Origin: Pseudomonas sihuiensis
GTDB lineage: Bacteria > Pseudomonadota > Gammaproteobacteria > Pseudomonadales > Pseudomonadaceae
DNA length: 64,000 nt
Assembly (NCBI RefSeq): GCF_900106015.1
Contig: NZ_LT629797.1
Location: 1 to 64,000, forward strand
Direction of reading: 5' to 3'
Positions 51,003 through 60,198 of this stretch are shown here, in pieces. The translations under genes and the position numbers were made by a program. Under the pieces are notes generated by a model. It did not search any database and was not told the origin of the DNA. It saw only the letters and a list, made by a program, of their open reading frames with translations. Numbering within the stretch: position 1 is the first letter of the stretch; the number at the start of each line of letters is the position of its first letter.

Positions 51003-53399
51003 TTAGTCGAACAGCACTTTCGCCACATCGCCGTAGCGCTTGGCGAAGTGCACGGTCAGGCCTTCCTTGAGGTAGTCCGGCAACTCCTCGTAACTGCCGC
51101 GGTTGGCCTCCGGCAGGATCAGTTCGAAGATCTTCTGCCGCCGCGCCGCGATCACCTTCTCGCGTACGCCGCCGATGGGCAGCACCTGGCCGGTCAGGGT
51201 CAGCTCGCCGGTCATGGCCACGCCCTTCTTCGGCGCCTGGTTGCGCGCCAGGGAGAGCAGGGCGCTGGCCATGGTGATGCCGGCGCTGGGGCCGTCCTTG
51301 GGCGTGGCGCCTTCCGGTACGTGCAGGTGGACGAAGGCCTGGTCGAAGAAGGTCGGGTCACCACCGAACTGTTTCAGATGCGAGCTGACGTAGCTGTAGG
51401 CGATCTCCGCCGACTCCTTCATGACGTCACCGAGCTGGCCGGTAAGCTTGAAGCCGCGATTGAGCGTATGGATGCGCGTCGCCTCGATCGGCAGGGTAGC
51501 GCCGCCCATGCTGGTCCAGGCCAGGCCGGTGATCACCCCGGTGCCGGCCAGCACCCGCTCGTTGCGGAATACCGGCATGCCGAGGGCTTCCTCGAGATCC
51601 TTGGCGCCGATGCGGATCTTCGCCTCGGGATCGTCCAGCAGTTTCACCACCGACTTGCGCACCAGCTTGCCCAGCTGTTTCTCCAACTGGCGTACGCCGG
51701 CCTCGCGGGCATAGCCCTCGATCACCGTGCGCAGCGCCGCATCGCTGATGGACAGGCGCGCTTTCGGCACGCCAGCTTTCTCCAACTGCTTGGGCCACAG
51801 GTGGCGCTTGGCGATGGCCAGTTTTTCCTCGGTGATGTAGCCGGACAGGCGGATCACCTCCATGCGGTCGAGCAGCGGCCCGGGGATGGAATCGAGGGTA
51901 TTGGCGGTGCAGACGAACAGCACCTTGGACAGGTCCAGGCGCAGGTCCAGGTAGTGGTCGAGGAATTCGACGTTCTGCTCCGGGTCCAGCGTTTCCAGCA
52001 GCGCCGAGGCGGGGTCGCCCTGGTAGCTGGTGCCCATCTTGTCGATCTCGTCGAGCATGATCACCGGGTTCATCACCTCGGCTTCCTTCAGTGCCTGCAC
52101 CAGCTTGCCGGGCATGGCGCCGATGTAGGTGCGGCGATGGCCCTTGATCTCCGCTTCGTCACGCATGCCGCCTACCGAGAAGCGATAGAACGGCCGGCCG
52201 AGGGATTCGGCGATGGACTTGCCGATGCTGGTCTTGCCCACGCCGGGCGGGCCGACCAGCAGCACGATGGAGCCGGCGATCTCACCCTTGAAGGCGCCGA
52301 CGGCCAGGAACTCAGTGATGCGCTGCTTGATGTCGTCCATGCCGGCGTGGTGCTTGTCCAGCACCTTGCGCGCGCGGCCCAGATCGAGCTTGTCCTCGCC
52401 GTGGATGCCCCAGGGCAGGGCGGTGGCCCAGTCCAGGTAGTTGCGCGTGACAGCGTATTCTGGCGAACCGGTTTCCAGGATCGACAGCTTGTTCAGCTCC
52501 TCGTCGATGCGCTTCTGCGCCGGTGCGGGCAGGGTCTTGCCTTCGAGGCGGGCGAGAAATTCCTCACGGTCGGCACTCTTGTCATCCTTGCTGATGCCCA
52601 GTTCCTGCTGGATCAGCTTGAGCTGCTCCTTGAGGAAGAATTCACGCTGGCGTTCGCCGATCTGCTTGTTGACCTCCGCCGACAGCTCTTTCTGCAGGCG
52701 GCCGACCTCTACTTCCTTGCGCAGCAGCGGCAGCACCTTTTCCATGCGCTTGAGCATGGGCACGGTATCCAGCACTTCCTGCAGCTCCTGGCCGGAGGCG
52801 GTGGTCAGAGCGGCGGCGAAATCGGTGAGTGGCGACGGGTCGTTGGGGCTGAAGCGATTGAGGTAATTCTTCAGCTCCTCGCTGTATAGCGGGTTGAGCG
52901 GCAGCAGCTCCTTGATCGCATTGATAAGCGCCATGCCGTAGGCCTTGACCTCGTCACGCGGATCGTTCGGTGGCTGTGGATATTCCACTTCGGCCAGGTA
53001 CGGACCGCGGCGGCTGAGCCAGCCGCGAATACGCACGCGGGTCAGTCCCTGGGCGACGAACTGCAGTTTGCCGCCTTCCTCGCTGACGTGATGTACACGC
53101 ACCAGTGTGCCGTGCTCTGGCAGGGTATCGAGGTCGAACTCGCCATGTTCGTCCGGCGGGGTGTCGACGAAGAATACCGCCAGGCATTTATGCTCGGTAT
53201 TGCCGACGCGCGTCAGCGTGCGGCCCCAGGGCTGCTGGTTGACCATGACCGGCAGCACCTGCGCCGGAAAGAACGGGCGGTTGTGGATGGGGATGATGTA
53301 GAGCTTGTCCGGCAACAGCTGTGCGGGCAGTACCAGGCCGGTGCTATCGGCCTTGACGTGAACTTCGACAGCTTCGGGGGTGTTGTCCTGATCGTTCAT
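51003..53399 (-). CDS. asrA: Second Lon-type ATP-dependent protease (AsrA)
   Basis: 798 residues. LON substrate-binding N-terminus (about 30-230), AAA+ module with GPPGVGKTSIGKS and VIMLDEIDKMG, and a protease domain with Ser705 (PKDGPSAGIT) and Lys748 (GVREK), 43 apart as in E. coli Lon (679/722). The neighbours and divergence from classical Lon fit AsrA (PA0779), a heat-induced Lon paralogue of Pseudomonas. A sigma-32-like promoter lies just upstream. Confidence 0.92.
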   Translation of the reverse strand: MNDQDNTPEAVEVHVKADSTGLVLPAQLLPDKLYIIPIHNRPFFPAQVLPVMVNQQPWGRTLTRVGNTEHKCLAVFFVDTPPDEHGEFDLDTLPEHGTLVRVHHVSEEGGKLQFVAQGLTRVRIRGWLSRRGPYLAEVEYPQPPNDPRDEVKAYGMALINAIKELLPLNPLYSEELKNYLNRFSPNDPSPLTDFAAALTTASGQELQEVLDTVPMLKRMEKVLPLLRKEVEVGRLQKELSAEVNKQIGERQREFFLKEQLKLIQQELGISKDDKSADREEFLARLEGKTLPAPAQKRIDEELNKLSILETGSPEYAVTRNYLDWATALPWGIHGEDKLDLGRARKVLDKHHAGMDDIKQRITEFLAVGAFKGEIAGSIVLLVGPPGVGKTSIGKSIAESLGRPFYRFSVGGMRDEAEIKGHRRTYIGAMPGKLVQALKEAEVMNPVIMLDEIDKMGTSYQGDPASALLETLDPEQNVEFLDHYLDLRLDLSKVLFVCTANTLDSIPGPLLDRMEVIRLSGYITEEKLAIAKRHLWPKQLEKAGVPKARLSISDAALRTVIEGYAREAGVRQLEKQLGKLVRKSVVKLLDDPEAKIRIGAKDLEEALGMPVFRNERVLAGTGVITGLAWTSMGGATLPIEATRIHTLNRGFKLTGQLGDVMKESAEIAYSYVSSHLKQFGGDPTFFDQAFVHLHVPEGATPKDGPSAGITMASALLSLARNQAPKKGVAMTGELTLTGQVLPIGGVREKVIAARRQKIFELILPEANRGSYEELPDYLKEGLTVHFAKRYGDVAKVLFD

Positions 53400-53428
53400 G
53401 GAGCACCTTTGCGTGTACGTTGGTTGCT

Positions 53429-53457
53429 ACATGGGGCGAGTGCAGGATTTTTTCAAC
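53429..53457 (-). promoter_or_regulatory. Sigma-32 (heat-shock) promoter of asrA
   Basis: On the minus strand GTTGAAA (53451-53457), 14 bases, CCCCATGT (53429-53436). This nearly equals the RpoH consensus CTTGAAA-N11-16-CCCCATNT. It ends about 30 bases before the asrA start. Confidence 0.78.
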
Positions 53458-53460
53458 GTT

Positions 53461-54165
53461 TCAGTCGAGGCTCAGGCGAATGCCTTGCAGGCGCTGCTCA
53501 ATCAGTGGGGTGAGCAGGGCGAAGCACTCACCGGGCGCCAGGCGAATCTGTGCCGACTCGATCAGGTCACTCTGCAGGCGCTCGATCAGCGCGAGCAGAT
53601 GCGAGTCCTGTTCCTGATCGAGCATGCGGTTGCAGAGAAAGCGCAGTTGCATCTGCAGCCCAGGCGGGCAGCGCTCGTAATTGGCCGCGCGTACCGCCAG
53701 GCCGCGCAGCCTGGCGAGGTCTTCGAGCGAGCGGCAGGCCTCGCCGAGCCCGCGAATTCTGGGGTGATGTTGACGGTAGAGGCGATCTTCGAGTTGTTCG
53801 ATCACCGTCAGCAGTGTTTCGATCAGTCGGCAGTGGGCATCGAAGTCAGCGGGTTTGCGGCGCAACTGCGGCCAGTGTTGCTGCAGGGGAGGTAGTTGCA
53901 TGCTGGCGCCGGGCCAGTTCAGCCAGAGCTGATCCAGCTGCTGCGCCTGCGCATTGCGCTGCGTGACGCTCGCGGCATCCTGCTGTGCGCCCAGTCCACG
54001 ATGTTTCTGCAGGGCCTGAAGCAGGTCGAGGCAGCGCTGCACGATCTCGGTGTCCGCCTGTTTGCTGGCTTTCAACTGGCGATTTTCCGCGCGGTGGGTG
54101 AGCCAGTAGCTCAGTGTGAGCAGCACGACCAGCAGGGTCAGAAAAATGAGGGCGGCATCGCTCAT
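53461..54165 (-). CDS. NIT-like single-pass membrane protein
   Basis: 234 residues from the ATG at 54165; an upstream extension in the same frame is low-complexity and is not real. One membrane helix at 6-24, then a helical bundle. LLQALQKHRGLGAQQD resembles the first helix of nitrate/nitrite-sensing (NIT) domains. There is no kinase or methyl-accepting part, so any sensor output is unknown. It lies just upstream of asrA. The gap 54166-54410 to the divergent AraC gene holds no other feature I can support. Confidence 0.78.
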   Translation of the reverse strand: MSDAALIFLTLLVVLLTLSYWLTHRAENRQLKASKQADTEIVQRCLDLLQALQKHRGLGAQQDAASVTQRNAQAQQLDQLWLNWPGASMQLPPLQQHWPQLRRKPADFDAHCRLIETLLTVIEQLEDRLYRQHHPRIRGLGEACRSLEDLARLRGLAVRAANYERCPPGLQMQLRFLCNRMLDQEQDSHLLALIERLQSDLIESAQIRLAPGECFALLTPLIEQRLQGIRLSLD

Positions 54166-54410
54166 CGGGGTTCGCTTGTCAGGGACGGTCGAAAGGAGCG
54201 AAGCAACTCTCCTGCCATTTGCCGGAGGCTGTGTAATGCGGTTCAGCGGGATTGATCGGGTGCACGGTAATAGGGCCTGAGGCTGTCCGGAGCTGTGATT
54301 TGGTGCGCTGGTTGCTATAGGTGCAACCATTTCGCTGATGGATGGTTGCGGCGTTTTCCCTGGGAAAGGAGTAAAGTGCAACCCTTGTTTCGTGCCGCCA
54401 GTCTTTTGCG

Positions 54411-55160
54411 ATGCTGCAAGCCCGTGTGATCCGCCTGGATGAACAGGCCCATGAACATGCCCATGATCATCACCAATTGGTGATGTCCCTGGTCGGCCGC
54501 GCCGAATTCGAAGTCGGCGGCCGCGGTGGGGAAGTCTGCCGTATGCGCGCCTGCCTGGTGCCGGGCGATGCCGCCCACCAGTTCGCCGGCATGGGCGACA
54601 ACCGCATGCTGATTCTCGACCTGGACGAACAGGATACCCCCAGCGAAGACCTGGAGCTGCTCCACCGTCTGTTCGAAACACCGCGTTATCCCGCCCTCGA
54701 TGTCGATTTCCAGCACCTGCTGAGCTATGCCGGCGCAGAGCTGGAGCGCTATGGCAGCGACTCGATTCTGGCACGCTCTCTTGGCGGCGTATTGCTCCGA
54801 GCCCTGCATCTGCGCCTGTTTGGCGAACAACGCCGGCAGCCGCAAGGGGCGCTGGATCTGCAGCGCCTGGACGATTACATCGGTGAGCACCTGGCGCGGC
54901 GTATCAGCGTCGCCGAGCTGGCGCACGAAATGTGCCTGAGCCCCAGCCACTTCCATGCTCAGTTCAAGGACAGCGTCGGACTCACGCCACACCAGTACCT
55001 GCTTCAGACTCGCCTCGACCGCGCCGCGCGCATGCTGCGCGAGAGCAATCTGCCGCTGGTGCGTATCGCCGAGGAATGCGGTTTCTCCAGCCAGAGTGCG
55101 CTGACCACTGCCATGCGCCGCTATATGGGCCTGACCCCGAAACGTCTGCGCCGAGAATAG
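54411..55160 (+). CDS. pruR: AraC-family regulator (PruR-like)
   Basis: 249 residues. N-terminal cupin (HEHAHDHHQLVMSLVGRAEF, then PGDAAHQFAG), C-terminal double HTH (RISVAELAHEMCLSPSHFH and IAEECGFSSQSALTTAMRRY). The position next to icp/asrA equals PA0780 pruR, described as a proline-utilisation regulator. No put gene is in the window, so the role is transferred by synteny. Confidence 0.85.
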   Translation: MLQARVIRLDEQAHEHAHDHHQLVMSLVGRAEFEVGGRGGEVCRMRACLVPGDAAHQFAGMGDNRMLILDLDEQDTPSEDLELLHRLFETPRYPALDVDFQHLLSYAGAELERYGSDSILARSLGGVLLRALHLRLFGEQRRQPQGALDLQRLDDYIGEHLARRISVAELAHEMCLSPSHFHAQFKDSVGLTPHQYLLQTRLDRAARMLRESNLPLVRIAEECGFSSQSALTTAMRRYMGLTPKRLRRE

Positions 55161-55297
55161 CGCCGCTGCTGGCCAATTGCCGCTGGCCGGTTTGCCGCCG
55201 GCCAGCTAGGCTATCACCTCAGTACGCCAAACTCGGTTGCCAGGACGGCATGTAATCCTATGAACGTCCGGCCTTCGGCTCGGGCCAAGGTACGCGC

Positions 55298-55984
55298 ATG
55301 ACTGGTTGCAATTCCCGCCTGCTCCCCCTCGTTCTGTTCGCCGCCCTGGTCCTGCCCGGCCTGGCGCATGCCGCGGCACTGCAGGCCGAGCTGGTGGATG
55401 CCGCCGGCCAGCCGCTGGCCGATGCGGTGATCAGCCTGCGCGGCCCGCTGCACGCGCCACAGGCATCGCCGCCGGCGCGCATGGATCAGCGCAACAAGCA
55501 ATTCCAGCCCCATGTGCTGGCGGTGCGCACCGGCACCTCGGTGTCCTTCCCCAACAGCGACGACATCCGCCACCAGGTCTATTCCTTCTCGCCGGCCAAG
55601 CGTTTCGAGCTGCGCCTGTACCAGGGCACGCCGAGCGACCCGGTGCTGTTCGACAAGCCCGGGCTGGTGGTGCTCGGCTGCAATATCCACGACTGGATGC
55701 TCGGCTATATCTACGTCACCGACGACCCCTGGTTCGCCGTCAGCGACGAGCACGGCCGCGCGGCCATCGCCGAGTTGCCGGCCGGGCGCTACGCCGTGAC
55801 CCTGTGGCACCCGGGCAACCCGCAGCTGCTGCCGCAGGCCGCCGGCGAGCTGCAGTTCGACGCCCAGGCGCCGCGCCAGCGGTTCGTCCTGGCCAGCAGC
55901 GGTCCTGCCGAGTCACCCGCGCCGCCGGCGCCGAGCGCGTTCGGCGAGGCCTTCAGGAAAGCCGCCGAAGATGCTGCGCAGTAG
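55298..55984 (+). CDS. Periplasmic cupredoxin-like protein
   Basis: 228 residues. Signal peptide 1-27 ending AHA. Cupredoxin-like fold with HQVYSFS and GCNIHDWMLGY: His, then Cys-x2-His-x2-Met, which could bind copper. A C-terminal Ala/Pro tail follows. Related proteins are often labelled methylamine utilisation protein without any such activity. The first gene of a four-gene operon. Overlaps the GGDEF/EAL gene by 14 bases. Very high G/C. Confidence 0.82.
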   Translation: MTGCNSRLLPLVLFAALVLPGLAHAAALQAELVDAAGQPLADAVISLRGPLHAPQASPPARMDQRNKQFQPHVLAVRTGTSVSFPNSDDIRHQVYSFSPAKRFELRLYQGTPSDPVLFDKPGLVVLGCNIHDWMLGYIYVTDDPWFAVSDEHGRAAIAELPAGRYAVTLWHPGNPQLLPQAAGELQFDAQAPRQRFVLASSGPAESPAPPAPSAFGEAFRKAAEDAAQ

Positions 55985-58310
55985 CTTCCAGGCGCGTATC
56001 GCCGGCGTCCTCATCCTGCTGTTGCTGGTGGTGATCGGCGCTCTCTATGTTGCGGTGAAGGCCGCCACCGATGCCGCAGTGCGCGCCCAGGCGCAGGAGC
56101 AGTTGAACGTCGGCAGCCTCGTCTTCGAGCAACTGCTGGCGCTGCGCAGTGACCAGTTGCAGCAGGCCGCCCAGGTACTGGCGGCCGATTTCGGCTTCAA
56201 GGACGCGGTGGCCAGCGGCGATGCGCCGACCATCCGCTCGGCACTGGCCAACCAGGGCGCGCGCATCAACGCCGACGCGGTGTTCCTGCTGGGGCTGGAC
56301 GGCAGCCTGCAGGTGAGCACCGACCCGGGCATCGATGCCGAGGCGCTGGCCCGTCTCGACGGCCAGCTGCAGTTGCCGCGGCGCGACGGCCCGCGGCTGT
56401 TCCTGCTGCCCATCGGCAGGCAGATCTACCTGCTGGTGGATGCCACGGTGAGCGCGCCGCTGCCGATCGCCCGGGTGCTGATGGGCTTTGCCGTGGACCA
56501 CGAATTCGCCCTGCAACTGCGCGAGCTGACCCACCTGGAGCTGAGCCTGGTGGCCAGTCGCGACGGCGCGGCGCCGACCTGGATCAGCACCTTGCCGGGC
56601 AGCGCCCAGGCCCTGCTAGAGGCGCAGATGGAGGTGGCCGGCGCGATGCCGCAGCGCCTCGACGACGGCGTCGAGCACTACTTCGGCCAGCACCTGCAAC
56701 TGGCCAGCGGCCCCGGTTACCGGGTCGAGGCGCTGCTGCACAAATCTCTCGGCGAGGCCGAGGCGGCGTTCGCACCGCTGGATCGGCGCATCCTGCTGAT
56801 CAGCCTGGGGGCCATGCTCGCCTCGCTGGTCGGCGCGCTGTTGCTGGCACGCAGCGTGTCGCGGCCGGTGCGCGAACTGGCCGCTACCGCCCAGCGCATC
56901 GGCCGCGGCGACTACCAGCAGCCGGTAGCCCTGGCTCGCAGCGACGAGCTGGGCCTGCTGGCGCTGGCGGTCAACGACATGCAGCGCGGCATCGCCGAGC
57001 GCGAGCGGCAGCTGGCACACAACGCCCTGCACGACGTGCTGACCGGTCTGCCCAATCGCACCCTGGCGCTGGAACGGCTGGGCAGCGCGATCACCGCCGG
57101 GCGGCCCACCGCGCTGCTGTACCTGGGCGTGGGCAACTTCGCCGCGATCAACGAGAGCTGCGGCCAGGGCGGCGGCGACCTGGCCCTGCAGCAGCTGGCT
57201 CGGCGCCTGCAAGCGACCCTGCGCCCCGGCGACAGCCTGGCGCGCCTGCTGGGCGACGAGTTCCTTCTGCTGCTGGAGCAGTGCGACGGCGACAGCGCGG
57301 TGGCCAGCGCCGACCGTCTGCATCAACTGCTGCTCAAGCCGCTGCGCATCGGCACGCAGGACGTCGCCCTGGACTGCCGCATCGGCATCGCCGCCTACCC
57401 GGCCGACGGCGACACGCCGGACGACCTGCTGCGCCGTGCGCGCATCGCCATGCAGGACGCTGCCCAGCAACCTGGTCGCCTGCAGCTCTACCAGCAGGGC
57501 CGCGACGCCGCCCAGCAGCGGCAGATCCGCCTGATCCGCGACCTGCGCCACGCCGCCGCGCAGGGCCAACTGCTGCTGCACTACCAGCCCAAGCTGGACA
57601 TCCGCGAGGGTCGCGTGCGCCAGGCCGAGGCCCTGCTGCGCTGGCAGCACCCGCAGCTGGGCATGGTCTCGCCCGGCGAATTCATCCCGCTGGCCGAGCG
57701 CACCGGCAGCATCCAGCTGCTCACCGCCTGGGTCATCGAGGAGGCCCTGCGCCAGCTGCAGGAATGGGACGGGCGCGGCGTCTGGGTGCAGCTGTCGCTG
57801 AACATATCCACCGAGGACCTGCTCGACGTCGGTCTGCCGGCACGGGTCGGCGCGCTGCTGGCGCAGTACCGGGTGGCGCCGGAGCAACTGATCTTCGAGA
57901 TCACCGAGAGCGGCGTGATGCTCGACCCCGAGCGCGCGCTGCGGGTGCTGCACGGCCTGCGCGGCTGCGGCATCGGCCTGTCGGTGGACGATTTCGGCAC
58001 CGGCTACTCCTCGCTGGCGCAGCTCAAGCGCATGCCGGTGCAGGAGCTGAAGATCGACCAGAGTTTCGTGCGCGAGCTGGACGACCACAGCGAGGACTCG
58101 GTGATCGTCCGCTCGACCATCGAAATGAGCCACAGCCTGGGCCTCAAGGTGGTGGCCGAGGGCGTCGAACTGGCGCCCAGCCTGAGCCTGTTGCAGCGCT
58201 GGCACTGCGACACCGCGCAGGGCTACCTGATCAGCCGGCCGCTGGCCGCCGCGGCCTTCGAGGCCTGGCTGGCGCAACCCTATCATTCCCCCCTGGCCAA
58301 GGTGCACTGA
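55971..58310 (+). CDS. Membrane GGDEF-EAL protein with degenerate GGDEF
   Basis: 779 residues. TM helix 12-33, periplasmic sensor 34-270, TM helix near 275-295, HAMP 296-350, GGDEF about 355-510, EAL 525-770. The GGDEF site reads LGDEF (the first Gly is Leu), so cyclase activity is doubtful. The EAL part keeps EALLRW, NIST, EITES, DDFGTGYSSL, KIDQSF and AEGVE, so c-di-GMP hydrolysis is likely. The periplasmic cupredoxin before it may supply the sensed signal. Confidence 0.92.
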   Translation: MLRSSFQARIAGVLILLLLVVIGALYVAVKAATDAAVRAQAQEQLNVGSLVFEQLLALRSDQLQQAAQVLAADFGFKDAVASGDAPTIRSALANQGARINADAVFLLGLDGSLQVSTDPGIDAEALARLDGQLQLPRRDGPRLFLLPIGRQIYLLVDATVSAPLPIARVLMGFAVDHEFALQLRELTHLELSLVASRDGAAPTWISTLPGSAQALLEAQMEVAGAMPQRLDDGVEHYFGQHLQLASGPGYRVEALLHKSLGEAEAAFAPLDRRILLISLGAMLASLVGALLLARSVSRPVRELAATAQRIGRGDYQQPVALARSDELGLLALAVNDMQRGIAERERQLAHNALHDVLTGLPNRTLALERLGSAITAGRPTALLYLGVGNFAAINESCGQGGGDLALQQLARRLQATLRPGDSLARLLGDEFLLLLEQCDGDSAVASADRLHQLLLKPLRIGTQDVALDCRIGIAAYPADGDTPDDLLRRARIAMQDAAQQPGRLQLYQQGRDAAQQRQIRLIRDLRHAAAQGQLLLHYQPKLDIREGRVRQAEALLRWQHPQLGMVSPGEFIPLAERTGSIQLLTAWVIEEALRQLQEWDGRGVWVQLSLNISTEDLLDVGLPARVGALLAQYRVAPEQLIFEITESGVMLDPERALRVLHGLRGCGIGLSVDDFGTGYSSLAQLKRMPVQELKIDQSFVRELDDHSEDSVIVRSTIEMSHSLGLKVVAEGVELAPSLSLLQRWHCDTAQGYLISRPLAAAAFEAWLAQPYHSPLAKVH

Positions 58311-58313
58311 AGC

Positions 58314-59165
58314 ATGCGACTCGCTTATCTGTTGGGCCTGTGCCTGTGCGCCGAGCTGGCTGCTGCCGGCGAAGGCCGCCTGCTGGCCACCGGCGGCGCC
58401 ACCAGCCTGGAAGGCGCCGCCGGCGGCGGGATCACGCCCTGGGCGGTGCTGGCCGGTTACGGCGAGCGCGGCGAGTGGGGCGCAGACGTGTTCGCCACCC
58501 GCGTCGAGACCGGCGACTACCGCCTCGACGTGGCCGGTGTGGCGGCGGCCTACGGCAACCGCATCGAGCTGTCTTATGCACGTCAGCGCTTCGACCTGGG
58601 CACCCTGGCCCGCGACCTGCGCCTGCCGGACAACAGCCTCAGCCAGGACGTGCTCGGCCTCAAGCTGCGCCTGGCCGGCGATCTGATCTACGACCGCCTG
58701 CCGCAGATTGCCCTCGGCCTGCAGCACAAGCGCCAGCGCGACTTCCTCGTGCCCAGCCTGGTCGGCGCGCAGCGCCGCGAGGACAGCGAAGGCTACCTGG
58801 CGGCCAGCCGGCTGATTCTCGGCGGCGCCTTCGGCTACAACCTGCTGCTCAACGCCAACCTGCGCTACAGCCGGGCCAACGAACTGGGCCTGCTGGGCTT
58901 CGGCGGCGACCGGCGCGACCGCCATTCCTGGCTCAAGGAAGGCTCGGTTGCGGTATTGCTGGATCGGCACTGGGCGGTGGGCATCGAGTACCGGGAAAAA
59001 CCCGACAACCTGAGCTTTGCCGGCGAGAGCGACTGGGCCGATCTGTTCGTCGGCTACTTCCCGAACAAGAACCTGGCCCTGGTGCTGGCCTACGCGCGAC
59101 TCGGCGAGATCGCCACGCTGGACAACCAGGACGGTGTCTACCTGTCCGTGCAGGGGAGTTTCTGA
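58314..59165 (+). CDS. DUF3034-like outer-membrane-type protein
   Basis: 283 residues. Signal peptide 1-18 (CAELAAAGEG). The alternating strand pattern with Gly/Tyr turns (VLAGYGERGEWGADVFATRV, then IELSYARQRFDLGTL) resembles a small beta-barrel. Ends in a Phe, as outer-membrane proteins do. It matches DUF3034 by general pattern. 3 bases after the EAL gene. Confidence 0.78.
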   Translation: MRLAYLLGLCLCAELAAAGEGRLLATGGATSLEGAAGGGITPWAVLAGYGERGEWGADVFATRVETGDYRLDVAGVAAAYGNRIELSYARQRFDLGTLARDLRLPDNSLSQDVLGLKLRLAGDLIYDRLPQIALGLQHKRQRDFLVPSLVGAQRREDSEGYLAASRLILGGAFGYNLLLNANLRYSRANELGLLGFGGDRRDRHSWLKEGSVAVLLDRHWAVGIEYREKPDNLSFAGESDWADLFVGYFPNKNLALVLAYARLGEIATLDNQDGVYLSVQGSF

Positions 59166-59167
59166 AC

Positions 59168-59587
59168 GTGCGCCTGGCCATGCTCTGCCTGCCGCTGCTG
59201 CTGGCAGCCTGCGCCCAGCAGGCGCCGCGCGACGACGGCCTGTACCGCGCCCTGGGCGAGGAGCCCGGTATCGTGCGGATCGTCGAAGGCATGCTGCTGG
59301 GCAGCGCGCGCGATCCGCGCATCGCCCGGCACTTTCTCGACATCGATATCGAGCGTCTACGTGAGAAGCTGATCGAACAGCTGTGCTTCGAGAGCGGCGG
59401 CCCCTGCGTCTACACCGGCGACAGCATGGAGGAGAGTCACAAGGGCCTGCGCCTGACACCCAGCGACTTCAACGCCCTGGTCGAGCACCTGCAGGACGCG
59501 ATGGAGGCCGAGGGCGTGCCGACGCCGGCGCAGAACCGCCTGCTGGCGCGCCTGGCGCCGATGCGCGGGCAGGTGATCGACCGCTAG
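59168..59587 (+). CDS. Group-1 truncated-globin-like lipoprotein
   Basis: 139 residues from the GTG at 59168. Lipobox LLAAC with Cys15. The body fits truncated haemoglobin I: YRALGEEPGIVRIVEGML, DPRIARHFLDIDIERLR and the YTGDSMEESHKGLRLTPSDF block with the likely proximal His. This is unusual for a globin because it is exported and lipid-anchored. It could bind O2, NO or haem and feed the operon's sensor. Confidence 0.82.
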   Translation: MRLAMLCLPLLLAACAQQAPRDDGLYRALGEEPGIVRIVEGMLLGSARDPRIARHFLDIDIERLREKLIEQLCFESGGPCVYTGDSMEESHKGLRLTPSDFNALVEHLQDAMEAEGVPTPAQNRLLARLAPMRGQVIDR

Positions 59588-59596
59588 TGCCTGGGC

Positions 59597-60184
59597 TCAG
59601 GTGTAATTCTGCGGGCTCAGCTTGCGCTCGATCAGCTCGATGAGGATGTGCAGGGTCTTGATGTGCAGTTCCTGCACGCGGTCTGCGAAGTCGCCGCCCG
59701 GGGCGCAGATGCACACGTCGGCCAGGCTTTCCAGCAGCGAGCCGGGTTTGCCGGTCAGGGCGATCACCTTCACACCCAGCGTCTTGGCGGCTTCGGCGGC
59801 CTTGACCACGTTGGGGCTCTTGCCGCTGGTGCTGATGGCGATCAGCACGTCACCTTCGCGACCATGCGACTCGATGTAACGCGAGAAGATGAAGTCGTAG
59901 CCGAAGTCGTTGGCCACACAGCTGATGTGGCTTGGGTCGCTGATCGACACGGCGGCGATGCCGGGACGGCTCTTGCGGTAGCGCCCGGTCAGCTCCTCGG
60001 CAAAGTGCATGGCGTCGCACATCGAGCCGCCATTGCCGCAGGAAAAGGCCTTGCCCTTGTGCTCGAAGCTCTCGACCAGCAACTCGGCGGCCTTCTGGAT
60101 ATTGCGCAGGGTCTGTTCGTTGGCGAGGAAGGCCTCCAGCGCGCGCTGGGCTTCCTGCAGGCTGTTGCGGATATGTTCGATCAT
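59597..60184 (-). CDS. gmhA: Sedoheptulose-7-phosphate isomerase
   Basis: 195 residues, SIS fold. [22 protein letters not shown] and [20 protein letters not shown], read as two blocks, closely follow E. coli GmhA (192 residues). It makes D-glycero-D-manno-heptose 7-phosphate for LPS core synthesis. The E. coli motif has His where this has Met52. It is 14 bases downstream of apeB and probably cotranscribed. Confidence 0.92.
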   Translation of the reverse strand: MIEHIRNSLQEAQRALEAFLANEQTLRNIQKAAELLVESFEHKGKAFSCGNGGSMCDAMHFAEELTGRYRKSRPGIAAVSISDPSHISCVANDFGYDFIFSRYIESHGREGDVLIAISTSGKSPNVVKAAEAAKTLGVKVIALTGKPGSLLESLADVCICAPGGDFADRVQELHIKTLHILIELIERKLSPQNYT

Positions 60185-60198
60185 CGCGTCTCAGAACC

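Noticed and set aside
54166..54774. Upstream extension of the NIT-like gene to 437 residues
   Set aside because: It runs opposite the AraC gene and is Arg/Gly-rich nonsense; the ATG at 54165 begins a proper membrane helix.
56616..59459. Very long open frame antisense to the GGDEF-EAL and DUF3034 genes
   Set aside because: High-G+C DNA leaves few stops in the opposite strand. The translation is repetitive Gln/Ala/Gly/Arg with no domain, while the plus strand carries clear EAL motifs.
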